Assembly (NCBI GenBank): GCA_018287875.1
Contig: JAGVVL010000002.1
Span: 8,246,001-8,310,000, forward strand
DNA length: 64,000 nucleotides
Origin: Nigrospora sphaerica
Taxonomy: Eukaryota; Ascomycota; Sordariomycetes; Amphisphaeriales; Apiosporaceae
Direction of reading: 5' to 3'
Below the pieces are notes generated by a model. That model saw only the letters and a list, made by a program, of their open reading frames with translations, was not told where the DNA came from and made no database searches. Positions 10,904 to 22,078 of this stretch are shown here, piece by piece (the first letter of the stretch is position 1; every line of letters starts with the position of its first letter). Position numbers and translations under genes: made by a program.

Positions 10904-11812
10904 CTATAGCTTGCTGTCGGTCCAGACGGGCTTGCGGCGCTCGACGAAGCTCTTGACGCCCTCGACCATGTTGGGGCCCTTTTCGATGCGGCCGTACCAG
11001 CCCTTGGTGAGCCAGTCGGTGGCCTGCTCGGGGCCGAGGCCCTCCCAGCCGAGCTTGAGGCCCTCGCGGGTGACGACGACGGCGTCGGGGCTGTTGGCGG
11101 CGACGCGGGCGGCCCACTCGAGGGCGCGGGGCACGACGGCGGCGGCGTCGGCGACGACGTCGTTGACGAGGCCCCAGGCGCGCATCTGCTCGGCCGGGTA
11201 CGACCGGCCGGCCAGGGCCATTTCGGCGGCGCGTTGGCGGCCGACGGTGCGCACGAGGCGCGGCAGCGCCCCCGCCAGCGCGATGACGCCGATGGTGACC
11301 TCGGGCAGGCCGAACGTCGCCCCCGCGCTCGCCACCAGCATGTCGCAGTTGATGGCCATCTCCATGCCGCCGCCGAAGCAGATGCCGTTGACGGCGCCCA
11401 CGATGGGCTTCTTGCCGCCGCGGTTGCTCATGCCGCCGAAGCCGCCGCGCGGCATGCGGGACTCGGGCTTGTCCGGCGGCGGGGGTTGGTTCTGCTCGGC
11501 GTCCCCGCCGTTGATGGTGTTCCACTCCTTGAGGTCGGCGCCGGCGCAAAAGGCGCGCCCCGTACCGGTGAGCACGGCGCACCGCAGCGACGGCTCGTCG
11601 TCGTACCAGGCCCACAGCCGCTCCAGCGCAAAGTGCTGCGGCCGCGGGATCGCGTTGAGCGCCTCGGGCCGGTTGAGCGTCACCAGCAGCACGTGCGGCA
11701 CCGGGAACGACACCAGCGTGTCGGGCACGGGCGGCGGCGGCGACGCCAGCGCCGACGGCGGTGCTTTGGACGCCATGTCGAGGCCCTTTGGGAGCGGTTG
11801 CGGCGTCGTCAA
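10904..11812 (-). CDS. Peroxisomal enoyl-CoA hydratase/isomerase (crotonase superfamily)
   Basis: Single-exon 302-aa protein. The crotonase core is clear: the oxyanion-hole segment RAFCAGADL (about 86-94), the second oxyanion segment GICFGGGMEMA (143-153), and both catalytic glutamates, Glu151 in GGGMEMA and Glu171 in GLPEVTIG. They are 20 residues apart, as in rat hydratase (Glu144/Glu164), so hydratase chemistry is plausible. The last three residues are SKL, a perfect PTS1 signal, which puts the enzyme in the peroxisome in fatty-acid or branched-chain beta-oxidation. An insertion at about 103-133, rich in Pro, Gly and Met, separates the two oxyanion segments and is longer than in bacterial relatives. 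The start could be Met13 instead; both leave the core intact. Confidence 0.92.
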   Translation of the reverse strand: MTTPQPLPKGLDMASKAPPSALASPPPPVPDTLVSFPVPHVLLVTLNRPEALNAIPRPQHFALERLWAWYDDEPSLRCAVLTGTGRAFCAGADLKEWNTINGGDAEQNQPPPPDKPESRMPRGGFGGMSNRGGKKPIVGAVNGICFGGGMEMAINCDMLVASAGATFGLPEVTIGVIALAGALPRLVRTVGRQRAAEMALAGRSYPAEQMRAWGLVNDVVADAAAVVPRALEWAARVAANSPDAVVVTREGLKLGWEGLGPEQATDWLTKGWYGRIEKGPNMVEGVKSFVERRKPVWTDSKL

Positions 11813-13019
11813 ATGGTCACAGCGCGCAAAGGCAATCCGAGACGGACGTGGGGGGCGGCACGGGATGTGCGTGGTGCGGCTGGTACACAGGCGATGCGGA
11901 GAGTTTGACGAATTGGCGGTTGCCCGAGGGGGGTAACTCGAGGTAAGCAGGTACTTCTTTGGCCAACGGAAACGGGAGAGGAAAGATCAAGGCGACGAGA
12001 ATCAGGGGAAAGAATCCATCGTCGTGTCACAATACCACGCGGTTCAATTGGTGGTGCTCTCTCCCCCCCGATCCTGGGACTGGACGGATCGGATGAGATG
12101 GGAAGGTGGCGTCGGCCGTTTGGGCCTCGGCTTTACTGACGATCCCCCAGAGCCATTGGACCCCACTCGCCTACTCACCCTCGGTTCTCCAGCTCTACGG
12201 GGGAACCGTCCCGGCTTGCTAACCCTGGACGTTGTTTGATTGTAGGTACAACACGAAATCGCAAACACACGGCCATGTCCCCAAACGCCATCTCCCGATG
12301 GCCTGTTGTCAGCTACACAGCGACCATCCCAGCAAGGTTGGGTTAACAACTCACCCGCACACCTGGGCGCTAATTAGCAGGAAGGAAAACTGCTGCACAT
12401 CCGCGATACCATCTCGCATCATCCATCCTCCTACCAAGGCCGCTGAGAACCTTTCTTTGAATATGCATCCATTCTCTAACTTCTCTCGCCCACTTCTTTT
12501 TTTATCGAGCCGTGTCGTTTGCCAGCATTCTTTATCGTCAACGTTCGTGGCCAATCGGCGCTCTACAACTTCTTGATGGGCTCCTACACCCGTAGCATAG
12601 ATCGACTTCTGAAGAAATCCATCGCCTTTGGGAATTATACTACGCTATATGCGTAAAATGATGTTTCTCTATATGTACATCGGAACAGGCTCGGCTGTAG
12701 TATGACCACACCCAGATCATGGAAATGAGGCTCCCTAAATTCCACCCAGTGCGGGCACCGAATTCGCAGATGCGCCCTTCGAGAATATCGAGGGTGTGAA
12801 AATCAATGCTGTGGGTAAATCAGCGCATCCTTGACGCCGGACACATAAAGAAGCCGCTCCGCCTAGCCTGCTCCGGATTTCTCAAGTAGAAACGAAGCGC
12901 ATAGCAAGAATCTAAGTGGTCGCCTCGAGAATGGTGCTCTGGGGCGGGCAGCCCGCGAGGCCCTCACGCCGAAACACGCGTCGTCACAAAGGAATAAATG
13001 GTGCTCCGCGATGCGCCGT
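11813..13019. other. Intergenic spacer, no supported gene
   Basis: It contains the upstream region of the hydratase gene and the 3' flank of the SNF2/RING gene. It is AT-richer from about 12,350. Short ORFs on both strands lack domains. Confidence 0.55.
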
Positions 13020-16000
13020 CTAGTCCTCTCGAGAAGGCGCCATCAGAGTGTCCAACTCCGCGGCTGAGAACGCGCTCTGGAGTATCTCCTCGTACTGCTC
13101 CGTGGAAATCGACTGGTTCTTGTCCATCATCCCCTGGATCTTTCTGAGCTTTGCGTCCTGCAGGTCGGCGATTCGGACGTCGATGGTGCCCTTCATCAGC
13201 ACCGTTTTGAAGTACGTCTTCTTCAGCTGGCCGATGCGGAACACGCGGCACCAAGCTTGCGCCTCAATGGCCACGTTCCACCACGGATCGGCGAGGATGA
13301 CTCGGTTTGCGCACGTCAGGTTCAACCCGACGCCTCCGACCGCGAGCGAGCAGATCTGGGATGCCGCGTTAGCCTACCACTTCGTAGAATACGGCCACTC
13401 AAAGATAGCGGGCGGGGGATTCTCATACCAGAACCTTGAGCTCGGGTTTTGTCTTGAATCCGTCAATCGCTCGGTCCCTCGCTTTTTTGGGCATCTCTCC
13501 GATCAGGTATGCGAACCGGATGCTTTTCCTCTGTAGCAGGCGCCCGAGGATCTGATTCTCTGCCACGAATTGCGTGAAGATCAATATTTTGTCGTCTGGC
13601 GCCTCGTTCTGCCACTTGACGACAGCTTTGACGATTGCGGTAGTTTTGCTGCTCGGGGGGAATTCCGCCGGGTACTGCTTGTCGGCTTCTTCCAAAAACC
13701 GCGACCGGTGCTTCTTGCCGCGGGGCTGCAAGTTGAAGAAATCATTCCCGAGCTTCTTGCCATCCTTACCTTTGGCGTTTTTGCCCTTCGGCGCCGCCGC
13801 AGATTTACGCATCTCTTTGAACCGGAGGAACTCTTCCCACAGTCCGGGTTCAGAATCATTGAAACCCGCGGGAGGCGATACGGTGGATTCCGTATCCGGC
13901 TGGTCTTCGTCACACGTCGTGTCGTGCTCGACCTCTCGCAATCCCGTCATCTTCTCTTTGCAATCGGGGCATTTGAGACTTGATTCCGAGGACACGGTGG
14001 CCGTAGTCATTGCTTCATCGACGCATTCGCGGCAGAATGTGTGTCTGCACTGTTCAATGGCGTTAGAAATGAAGCGCTCTGAGTATGGCCCTGACTCACA
14101 TCTGCAATCAGTGGGTTGGAGGCTTCGCAACCGCAAAAGCTGCACAACGTACACCTTTTCTGCGCGAAAGCCACCCCGAGCCTCTCATCCATACTCAAAC
14201 CTGCCGTCGAGGGTGACCAGGAAGAAACCATTTCGACCGCGGCGCTCTGGTCTTTGAGTTTTGCGAGATCCTTCCTCAGTTGTTGAATTTCCTCCCTGGT
14301 GAGTTCGTTCGAAATTGTCGACTCGAGAAGATACGGGTGAACGGTTGTCTGTCTCATCCGAAGAATGATTGTTGGAACGTTTTTTAGTCCGGACTTCTTT
14401 TTCTTGCTGGACTCAGTCGCCGACTCTCCGTCAAAGTCCTTCTCAGGGTCTGTCCCCTTGCGAGCCTCACTGTACTTCTTCTCGAGAAACCTGGACGTGG
14501 TAAGCTGAGGCCGGCTTGCAGGAACGAAGAATACATACTTGTAAATAACCGTTTCCTCTGATGAGAGAGGGACGATCTCCTTTTCGACGAAACAATGAGG
14601 AATTACGTATGGAGGCTTGCCGAAGAATCTTGATTCTGATGTCCTGTGAATGTGTTAGCTCCAAGACCGAGATTGAAACAGCCTAGGGGCATCGAACCTC
14701 TTCTGGAGAACCTCTTGTAGCATGACCAAGAACTGTTGCCTGTTGCGATCCTTCCATAGTATTAGTTTCGTCATATCACCAACAACACGGTGAGCAGGAG
14801 CGAAGACTTACTTGTTCCAGGTTTCCAACCAACTTTCCGAAACTCGGTGCCGCTTTCGCCCAAGAGACGTTCATGAAGGATAAGTAGGGCCACAACTCTG
14901 TTGAACGAATTATCAGAAAGGATGTACTCGTCGTAGCGACAATAGATGTACTTGCCTGCGAGACTGTTGTGCAGTGGAGTACCCGTCAACGCCCAGCGGT
15001 ATGTGGCTTTCAGTTCACGGCAGGCAATCGAAGCTAAACCAGTCCGTTAGCTAGTCAAGTGAGCATAATGCCCCTTACCGAGATTGACTCACTTTGAGAA
15101 GACGGGTCCTTGATCGTATGAGCTTCGTCGAGTATCACTCTCCAAAACTTCATCTTGAAGAGCGAGCCTTGGTTCTGTACGTGCAGGTCTTCGAGAATCT
15201 GCCTTTCCCTCTCATCGTCATGCCCTTTCCGCTCTTCTGGCGAGTATTTTTGGTTGTAGCGCTTTCTTGTAGATCCCGGGCTAGGATTCAACCGCATAAC
15301 CTCGTTGTAGGTAATGATTCTGCAAGGAATTAGTCTCGAGTACCGTCGTGCCACGGTAAACGTACATGATATCGAAGAAGCTGAGATCCAGGAGGCTCTT
15401 GTCGTCGCTCGACTTGAAGATGTGGACGGATCGGCGATGACTCGTTTCCAGAAACAAATCGATTTCGGCCTTCCACTGGCGAACCAGGCTTGAAGGAACT
15501 ACGATCAGCGTGGCCCGCTTGCCGTCCTTGATGTCCTTGGCCTCAGGGGCGTGCGAAGCGATCGTTCCGAGGGCTTGAATCGTCTTTCCCAAGCCCATTT
15601 CGTCGCCGTTGATACCGCCACGGACATCAGAGTTCAGCTCTCTTCCCACCATCCAGCTGATTCCTAGCATCTGATGGTGGTATAATGGATGCTGGATACT
15701 AACCAACACCCATTTATTGTCATTTGTGGGCCTGCACTTGTTTAACCCCAGCTGACGAGCCGCTTGCCCAAGCTTTTGCCAATCTTTCTTCGCTGTTTCT
15801 TTGTCGCAGTCTGCTTCACGGATTGCCTGTTCTCCGTACGCCTTCTTCGATATGATGACAGTAGACTTCTTCTCGCAGGAACTTTGGATTGAGGGGCCAT
15901 GGCCCATGCGTGCATGCATTGGGTGAGAGTAGCGAAGATTTCCAAGAGCCTGCTGCAGAGCCACCTTGTCGCTTCTTGGTTTTCTTCCCTCTTCGTCCAC

Positions 16001-16606
16001 AACTGTGAGACGCTCCTTTTTGTGGCGTTTGTTCGGGCCAGTTGGTTTTCGGTGGAGAATTTTTCTCTTCTTCTCTCTGATGCGTGCGTTCTTCTGATTC
16101 TCTCGCTCATGCCAATCTTGAGCGGTTTTCGCCCTGACACCTTTTGCCCTGGAACGCGGGGCCACCGAGGTGAGCTCGTCCTTGCTGGCTGACAACTCAT
16201 CAAGTGTGCGGTCTCCCAAGGACTTTTGGACCTCCTCATCGCTTTGACCATAATCAGATGGCGGCTTGTACATGCCCGTTCTGTCATCGTCTTCCATGCC
16301 GAATTTTGCGTATGTGACGTTACTGTTTCTGAGATTGTAAGCAGGCTCTTGTGTGTTGTACATCTCGACCGCGAGTAGCGCTAGCTCTTGCTCATCCTCT
16401 TCTACTTTGACGACTGTACCGCTGCTGTCATCAATGGTTGCTGAGCTCTCACGTGTCTGCTCAACGAACAAGCTTTCCTCGTCGGGGTCATCATGATCAA
16501 TAGTCATGGGCGGCGTGTCACCCGTCTCCGCTGTGTCCTTGAATAGGTCTGGAGTGGCTTCTTTGCCGCCGAGCTCGCGCTCGGGATCGGTCAGAATTGT
16601 GTCCAT
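13020..16606 (-). CDS. SNF2-family DNA-dependent ATPase with embedded RING finger (RAD5/HLTF/RAD16-like)
   Basis: Nine exons: 16606-15366, 15319-15093, 15033-14956, 14897-14812, 14750-14698, 14643-14539, 14490-14100, 14049-13429 and 13355-13020, giving 1045 aa. An acidic, disordered N-terminus comes first. The helicase N-lobe follows, with Walker A GDEMGLGKT (334-342), DEAH (478-481) and ALTGTPLHNSLAELWPYL. A C3HC4 RING finger (about 713-757: CSFC, CRHTFC, CPDC) sits inside the C-terminal half, then the helicase C-lobe ILIFTQF ... VGGVGLNL ... DPWWN and motif VI QAWCRVFRIGQ (967-977). This architecture is that of RAD5/RAD16/HLTF remodellers, which couple ATP-driven DNA translocation to ubiquitin ligation in repair or silencing. 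The exact orthologue is uncertain. One intron (14898-14955) is GC-AG and another (14491-14538) keeps the frame. The gene is AT-richer than its neighbours. Confidence 0.9.
14898..14955 (-). other. GC-AG intron in the SNF2/RING gene
   Basis: 58-nt intron with donor GCAAGT and acceptor AACAG. Removing it joins HNSLA to ELWPYLSFMN, the expected helicase text after the TGTP motif. Reading through instead gives an unrelated peptide and the frame closes early. Confidence 0.8.
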
Positions 16607-17709
16607 GACGGGAAGCCTAGCCCATAATCACAAATTAGTTTGGTTGAAGTTCGGGGTCTAGGTATCTTGGAGCGTACAGGACTCCGAATTTGCCGTCACC
16701 AGTGAATTTGCCTCTTGAGTGACCTGATCTGGTCATTGAATGGTGAAAAGTATTCAATATTACCTTGAGTAGAACGAGGCTCCCCTACTTTATGCCTGCT
16801 GCCGAAGATGGAAGATGCGGGTAGAACGGCGAGGCAAGACGATAGTAGGGGAGAGGGCAATATGTTAGGTAGAGGGGACTGGTTTGAGGAAGACAGAGAA
16901 GTGCGACAAACAGGTAGGAGTGACAGTAGTGGGCAGGAGTGGCTGTAGAAGAGTTGGGTAGAAGATATGGAGTTGGAAAGTAATGATGAGAGAAGAGTTG
17001 GACAGAAGGGGAAAACGAAGGGTTTTAGGTATGCGGTGAATAGTGCAAAGAGATGGGTAAGAAAGAAGGAACGCGGAAGAAGTGTATGGGCTTAGAATGG
17101 CTCGCGAGGCCTTAGTGAACGGTATCCACCTAAACCGTATCCGGGTAATCTTGTAATTGGTAATTCTCCTTTACTGGAGCGCAAGGAGTATCAGTTTGGG
17201 CCGCCCGGGCTCACGATTTCGGACCGGGTCGAGAGGTGGCGAAGTTGGAAGACGAGGTGACGAGGTTTCAGGCCAGGGGGGCACGTGTTAGGTGACGATG
17301 GGATAAGGGACATTGATGAGGTATCGGAAGAGGAAGGAATGAGAGGGTGACGACGGGATGGGGCGAAGCTGACGACCGCCTGGGCGAGTCGACCTCGCGC
17401 TGTGTCGAAGGGCTGCGTGCACCTGCTCGGAATCGTCGATGTGAAAGAAGTTGCATCGGGCAAGTAAGGGTAATGATATCGTGGCTGGCCCGAAGCGTTA
17501 TGATAGATGCGCAGGACAGTTCTGCCCAAGACGAACCTTGACCTGTACTTCCTGTTCCAGTCGATCGCTACTATAGTCCCAAGTTGTTTTACCAGGTGGT
17601 GTCTTGGGAAGTATTTGGCAAAGAAGCGGCAGGCACGCAGGGAATGGGCAAGAAGTTGCAAAGCGCTGAGAGTGTCCTAGGGTAGTGGGTATATGTACTG
17701 AAAATATGA
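16607..17709. other. Spacer with long polypurine stretch; divergence/3' region
   Basis: It lies upstream of the SNF2/RING gene and downstream of the Zn2Cys6 gene (both minus strand). From about 16,800 to 17,080 the plus strand is strongly purine-rich (repeated GAAGA, GGTAGA, GAGAG), so the transcribed sense of the SNF2 gene is pyrimidine-rich there. No ORF is supported. Confidence 0.55.
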
Positions 17710-19524
17710 TCAAAAACAGATGTAGTCGTCCCTTCCTTCAAAGTAGTCATCCCAGGCTATGTGGGTGCCATCGACCCTTTGGGCATCGATTTTCCACTTG
17801 TGTTCGAGCTCTTCCACAGCCCCGAGGGGACCCATCGTCCCCATCGCCTGGCTCAGCATTGAGAAGCTGTCCACAAATAGCTCCTGCATGGCCGTATCCC
17901 GATGGTCGACCTCCATGCCGAGGATGAACAGAGGCCACAGCACCAGCCTGCCGACCTTGTACATTACCTGTTGATTGGAGAAGACGGAGCTTAACGTGCC
18001 TGCCAGGGCATCCCGCGCTTCTTTCCGGATCTCTTGAACACGGAGGCTTGCTTCCTGAGGCAGGAGAAGGGTGGCGTCGTCACTGGAGTCGACGACGAGC
18101 GTCCGCACTGCGTAAAGAAGAACTGCGGCGCGGTAGGCAGTGGCCACGCTAAGCCATGTGTCTTGGTCGGCAGAGTTTTGGTCCGGGCTGGCCGATGGCG
18201 AATCCGACATGCTCTCCCCGGCAGGACTGTTGGCAACGGTTGACGAGGCATAAGGCGACCCATGGTCGTCGGCGAACCTCACGCCCTTGCCCGTGGTATC
18301 CCAGCCGGCAAAGCGGCGCATCTGGGCAGCGTAGTCGGATGGCGAGAAGGCCAGGATCTTATCTATGACCATCCGTGTCCCAGCCTGTCTGCGTTTGTGC
18401 AGGCGTTTTTGGCGCGCGAGGGTGCGAAGGTAGTTGACCAGTATAATGGACTGGAAAAGGTCTTCGGGGCAAGGATTGCAAGTGCTAGCAACGAGTTTCA
18501 AGAAGCCGGGTTCGACCTCCCAGTACTTGAGAGCCATGGAAGTAGCCAGGGGCATGTCCTTGTGTGAAGACGATGTGGTGGTAGCGCTTATTACATCGGC
18601 ACTATGCCTGGTCAATCTTTCGTACCTACGTAACGGAGGGGCTTTATAGAGACTTGCATCACGAGAAACGTCATGGGGGGCTTAAAATAAGCGTTTCCCT
18701 CTATAATGCGCTTCAGACCACCTCGCATCTGTATGATCTGACGTGCGCCCTCAAGATGCGCTCGCCACTCATTATAAGCGGACGCTTGGATCTGGATCAG
18801 TCAGCGATCTGGTGGTCCATGGCAGGCCGCCTTGGGCTACTGACCGAAGTGATCATCAGTGCAATGACAGAAAGCAATGTCGCGTCGCTGGTTTGGTTCT
18901 CCGGCCGGCTCAGGCTGTCGTTGAGTTCCCTCAAGGCCTCGGCCCGCAGAGCAAAGACATCGAGGTCTTTCTGTACCAAAGCTGAGCAGGCGGCCGGCTC
19001 CGGGCCATGCAACATGAGCCTGTGAAAGCCGGCGGTGGACACGAGGATTTTGACGTAGGTCTCAGGAACCCCGTCAACGCGCTGAAGATTGACCTGGTAG
19101 GGATTGAAATGGGTTTCGTCCGACAGAAGGTCTTGGCAGACCACCTTGTTGACTGGTTCAGTGTTAGTCCAGGCCCAAGAAAGGGGGTTGAAAGACGAAA
19201 CGAACAGTAGTCAAGCCCTTCGAAGATTGTTTGAGCGTGACGGTACCGAGGATCCAGCGGCTGGCTAACAAGCAACAGTGATTGAGACGCATCATGGGGC
19301 CCGGGCCCAAAGAGCGATCCCTGGGCCTCATCATTGGACGACCCCCGCGTCGCCGAGTCGGCCCGGGTCGTGTCAGACAGTACGGCGTCAGTATGCTCTG
19401 GGCCGTAGCCTAAGCACTGAACATCGCTGGCCCGGCATTGCCCACAGGTCGGGACGGCGCCATCACACTGGACTTGGCGACGGCGGCAAATCCAGCACTG
19501 CGGTCCGGCATTCATTGAAAACAA
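17710..19524 (-). CDS. Zn2Cys6 fungal transcription factor
   Basis: Four exons (19524-19206, 19152-18845, 18791-18658, 18601-17710) give 550 aa. The N-terminal binuclear zinc cluster is exact: C-x2-C-x6-C-x6-C-x2-C-x6-C (CWICRRRQVQC ... CGQCRASDVQC), which binds CGG-type DNA half-sites. The rest is the fungal-specific regulatory region, with text such as NEWRAHLEGARQIIQMRGG and ADVISATTTSSSHKDM rejoined by the introns. The C-terminus reads VDGTHIAWDDYF. The third intron is GC-AG (donor GCAAGT); it is needed to read FLVIADVISATTTS without a stop. It is a nuclear regulator of unknown targets. The neighbouring genes are not obviously a biosynthetic cluster, so a local-regulator role is not supported. 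The start could also be Met4. Confidence 0.9.
18602..18657 (-). other. GC-AG intron in the Zn2Cys6 factor gene
   Basis: 56-nt intron with donor GCAAGT, a GATTGAC branch-like site and acceptor GCATAG. It restores frame and family-like text. The GT donors available nearby are GTTTCT, GTGATG, GTCTCT, GTTACG, GTAGGT and GTACGA. They are out of phase, or drop the conserved motif, or (GTTTCT, in phase) are weak and give poorer text. Confidence 0.7.
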
Positions 19525-22078
19525 CAGTCGGCCTCATTGCTCTGTAGACGCGAGGAGAGCGGGAGAGCGGGCTTAGAAGCAAGACGACGGCGTGTTTTAT
19601 TAATAGATAGGGCCCATGTCGCTTGCCCGTCAAATCCGATCCAAGAAAAACAAGGCTCGAAAGGGCTTAGGCGCCGAGGTCTGCGCGTCTCGATAGGCAG
19701 GGCGGAAGGATTGGAGAGCAGGGGTGTTTCTTTGGCATTCGTCTCGATAGGGTGACAGATGACCGGTGGTTCTGCACATCTCGTGCCCGCGGCGGGCGAA
19801 GATGGCTTGAAGTAGAATAGCACGCAACCCCCCTCTGCCCCTCTCGAGAGCGGATTGAGGGTGGGATATTCCCATGGACCTGGACGCGGTCAGCCGAAGC
19901 AGCAGCCGCTGTTGTGGTCTTCTTGCGCGTTTTCCACAAGCGACACGCCGGGGGGGGTCCACGACAAGCCAAACCAGGGCCAAGCGTAGGTGGGCTCAGG
20001 CCTGCCCGGGTTCGCCGGCTTCTTTGAACGCCCGGCCAATGAGGCTGGATTGATCACCGCACAGCTCCAATATTAGATATGTGACGCTACACAGCTCCAG
20101 CTGGGTGTGCTCCGTGACAGGCTCCGGCTGTGTGGCAGTGTAGGACCCAGCCGGCAACCCAGCACTCAGCACCAACATCCGCCTGTTGAGCCGGACGACG
20201 CGGTGGCAGAGGGTCCTCGGCGTGTGAAAGCCAACCACGATCCCGGGAAGACGGCCGGCTCCTGTGCGTGGAGCAGTTGGGTTAGTGGCTATCAAGCCAC
20301 AGGCCGGGCTTTCCGGAGAGCTCCCAAGGGAAGCCGCCCAGCGGCTGTACACCGTAGAACAACAGGCCGAAGCCGGCTGCATAGTTCGACACTTAGTACT
20401 TGAATAGGCGTCACCACTTATGTTTTTGGTACTGAACAAGACCAGCGAGTGGGCTTTTGCTTGCTTGCTTTGTTCCTCCTAGCACACATGGAGGGCATGT
20501 ATAGCATGGTATGAATCTGGCTGCGCTTTGCCCACCAATCAAGCCCAGCAATGTCGGGCAGGCAATCTGAGGCTCTCGAAAAGAAAAGAAAAAGAAGAGT
20601 ATGACAAGGGTGTTGGGTTCTGATGTCAGCACAGGGCATACGACCCGGCCGGCTCGAGCAGTTGCGAGCTGAAATGTCAATCAGGCTGTGTGTCGCGGTA
20701 GCGGGGGTGGCACGATGCGCGTGATGACGAAATTTTGAGGGATGACATCGTTCAGTAGAGGCTCTCTTGCGCTCTAGCTGACACCCATGGGGCCAATCTC
20801 GGTTTGATAGAAGCTAAGATAACCCTAGACCAACTCTTGGGTTGGCATCCCATAGTATGTACTTCCAATACCAGGTGGACGCTGTTTGTCATGATGCCAC
20901 GAGCGGATAGAGGCAGAGTGAGGCAGACACACAGAAGGCAGCGACGCATCCTACCCAATGGGATGGGAAGGGAGCGACGGATGTACCTAAAGTCGTACGA
21001 AGCCACCGCAAAGTACGACAATGTACGTACACCTCGATTTTCACGTGATGCCGCCCTACTGCTACTTAGAGGGAAGGGGAGGTAGGTACATGTATCGAAG
21101 TAAGTGCCTCATCCTACTCGGGGAGGTAGGTCAAGACACTGCCTCAGTGAGGCATGTGGACATTTGCTTCGTCTTGGGCGCAGAGGAAAGTGTCGTCCCT
21201 CTTGTAGACGCGCCGAGAAACCTTGATATAGTCCTTCAGACCTTAATGTAGTGTTGCGTTGGCAGCCACAGCAGCAGCCGCCCGCAAGCCGACTTGAGGT
21301 ACATCCGCGGATCGTGGCCGCTTGTGGACCGGCTGCCCGTGCACACCTATGGGAAACCTGGTAGATCGTGGGATTCATGGATGGATTTACCTGTAGCTCC
21401 CGCCTTTGCGGTTCTGGGCCAGGGCCCCCATCTGGCCCTTCCTACAGATGGGAGGTGTTCGTTCTGATGGACTGGACCACCATCATCAGTTCATCCCCTC
21501 AAGTTAGATGTCTTCGATCCCGCCGAGCCTACGTCCGTAGTAGCAAGACCCCCAGGAATCGGACAGCCGGCCTTCGTCTAGAGCCCTAGGGCCCGCGGGT
21601 GCTGGCCAAACCGGGTCATTCCAGCCGCAACAGCGCCAACTGACGCACCGGCCATTCCCATCCCATCCAGTCTAAGGTACCCAACCCTGCCAAAACAACC
21701 CCTCCCCCGGCGACTGGGTACTTTCCCGTGGTTTTACAACTCCCTCGGCTCCTCCTCCTACAGCGGCTGGCGACCTACCCGGAAACTGGATAGTTCCGAC
21801 TGCTCATGTGGGGCCTCCAGCGTAACTGAACACCAAAGTCGTCATTTTCCTGCTCCAGCCACCTCACCATTCCCCCCGTCCCTCTCTCTAGTCTCGCCAA
21901 GAAAGCTCGAGAACCCCAAGCCTGCCTGCCTGTGGACAGCACAGCACACGACGACATCTGCCTGCTTCTTGCTGCCGACCCGGACCACGAAAACTATTCT
22001 TTTTCCCTTCACCAGCATCTTCGCCCAACACCATTACCGCGACATCCCATTGTGTTTCCGTGCCACCCGAACGACACC
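19525..22078. other. 2.5-kb intergenic region, no supported gene
   Basis: Upstream of the Zn2Cys6 gene and of the plus-strand TMEM33-like gene. ORFs of up to about 150 codons exist on both strands but overlap one another, lack domains and do not extend by plausible splicing. CT-rich stretches just before 22079 look like a typical fungal promoter and leader. Confidence 0.55.
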
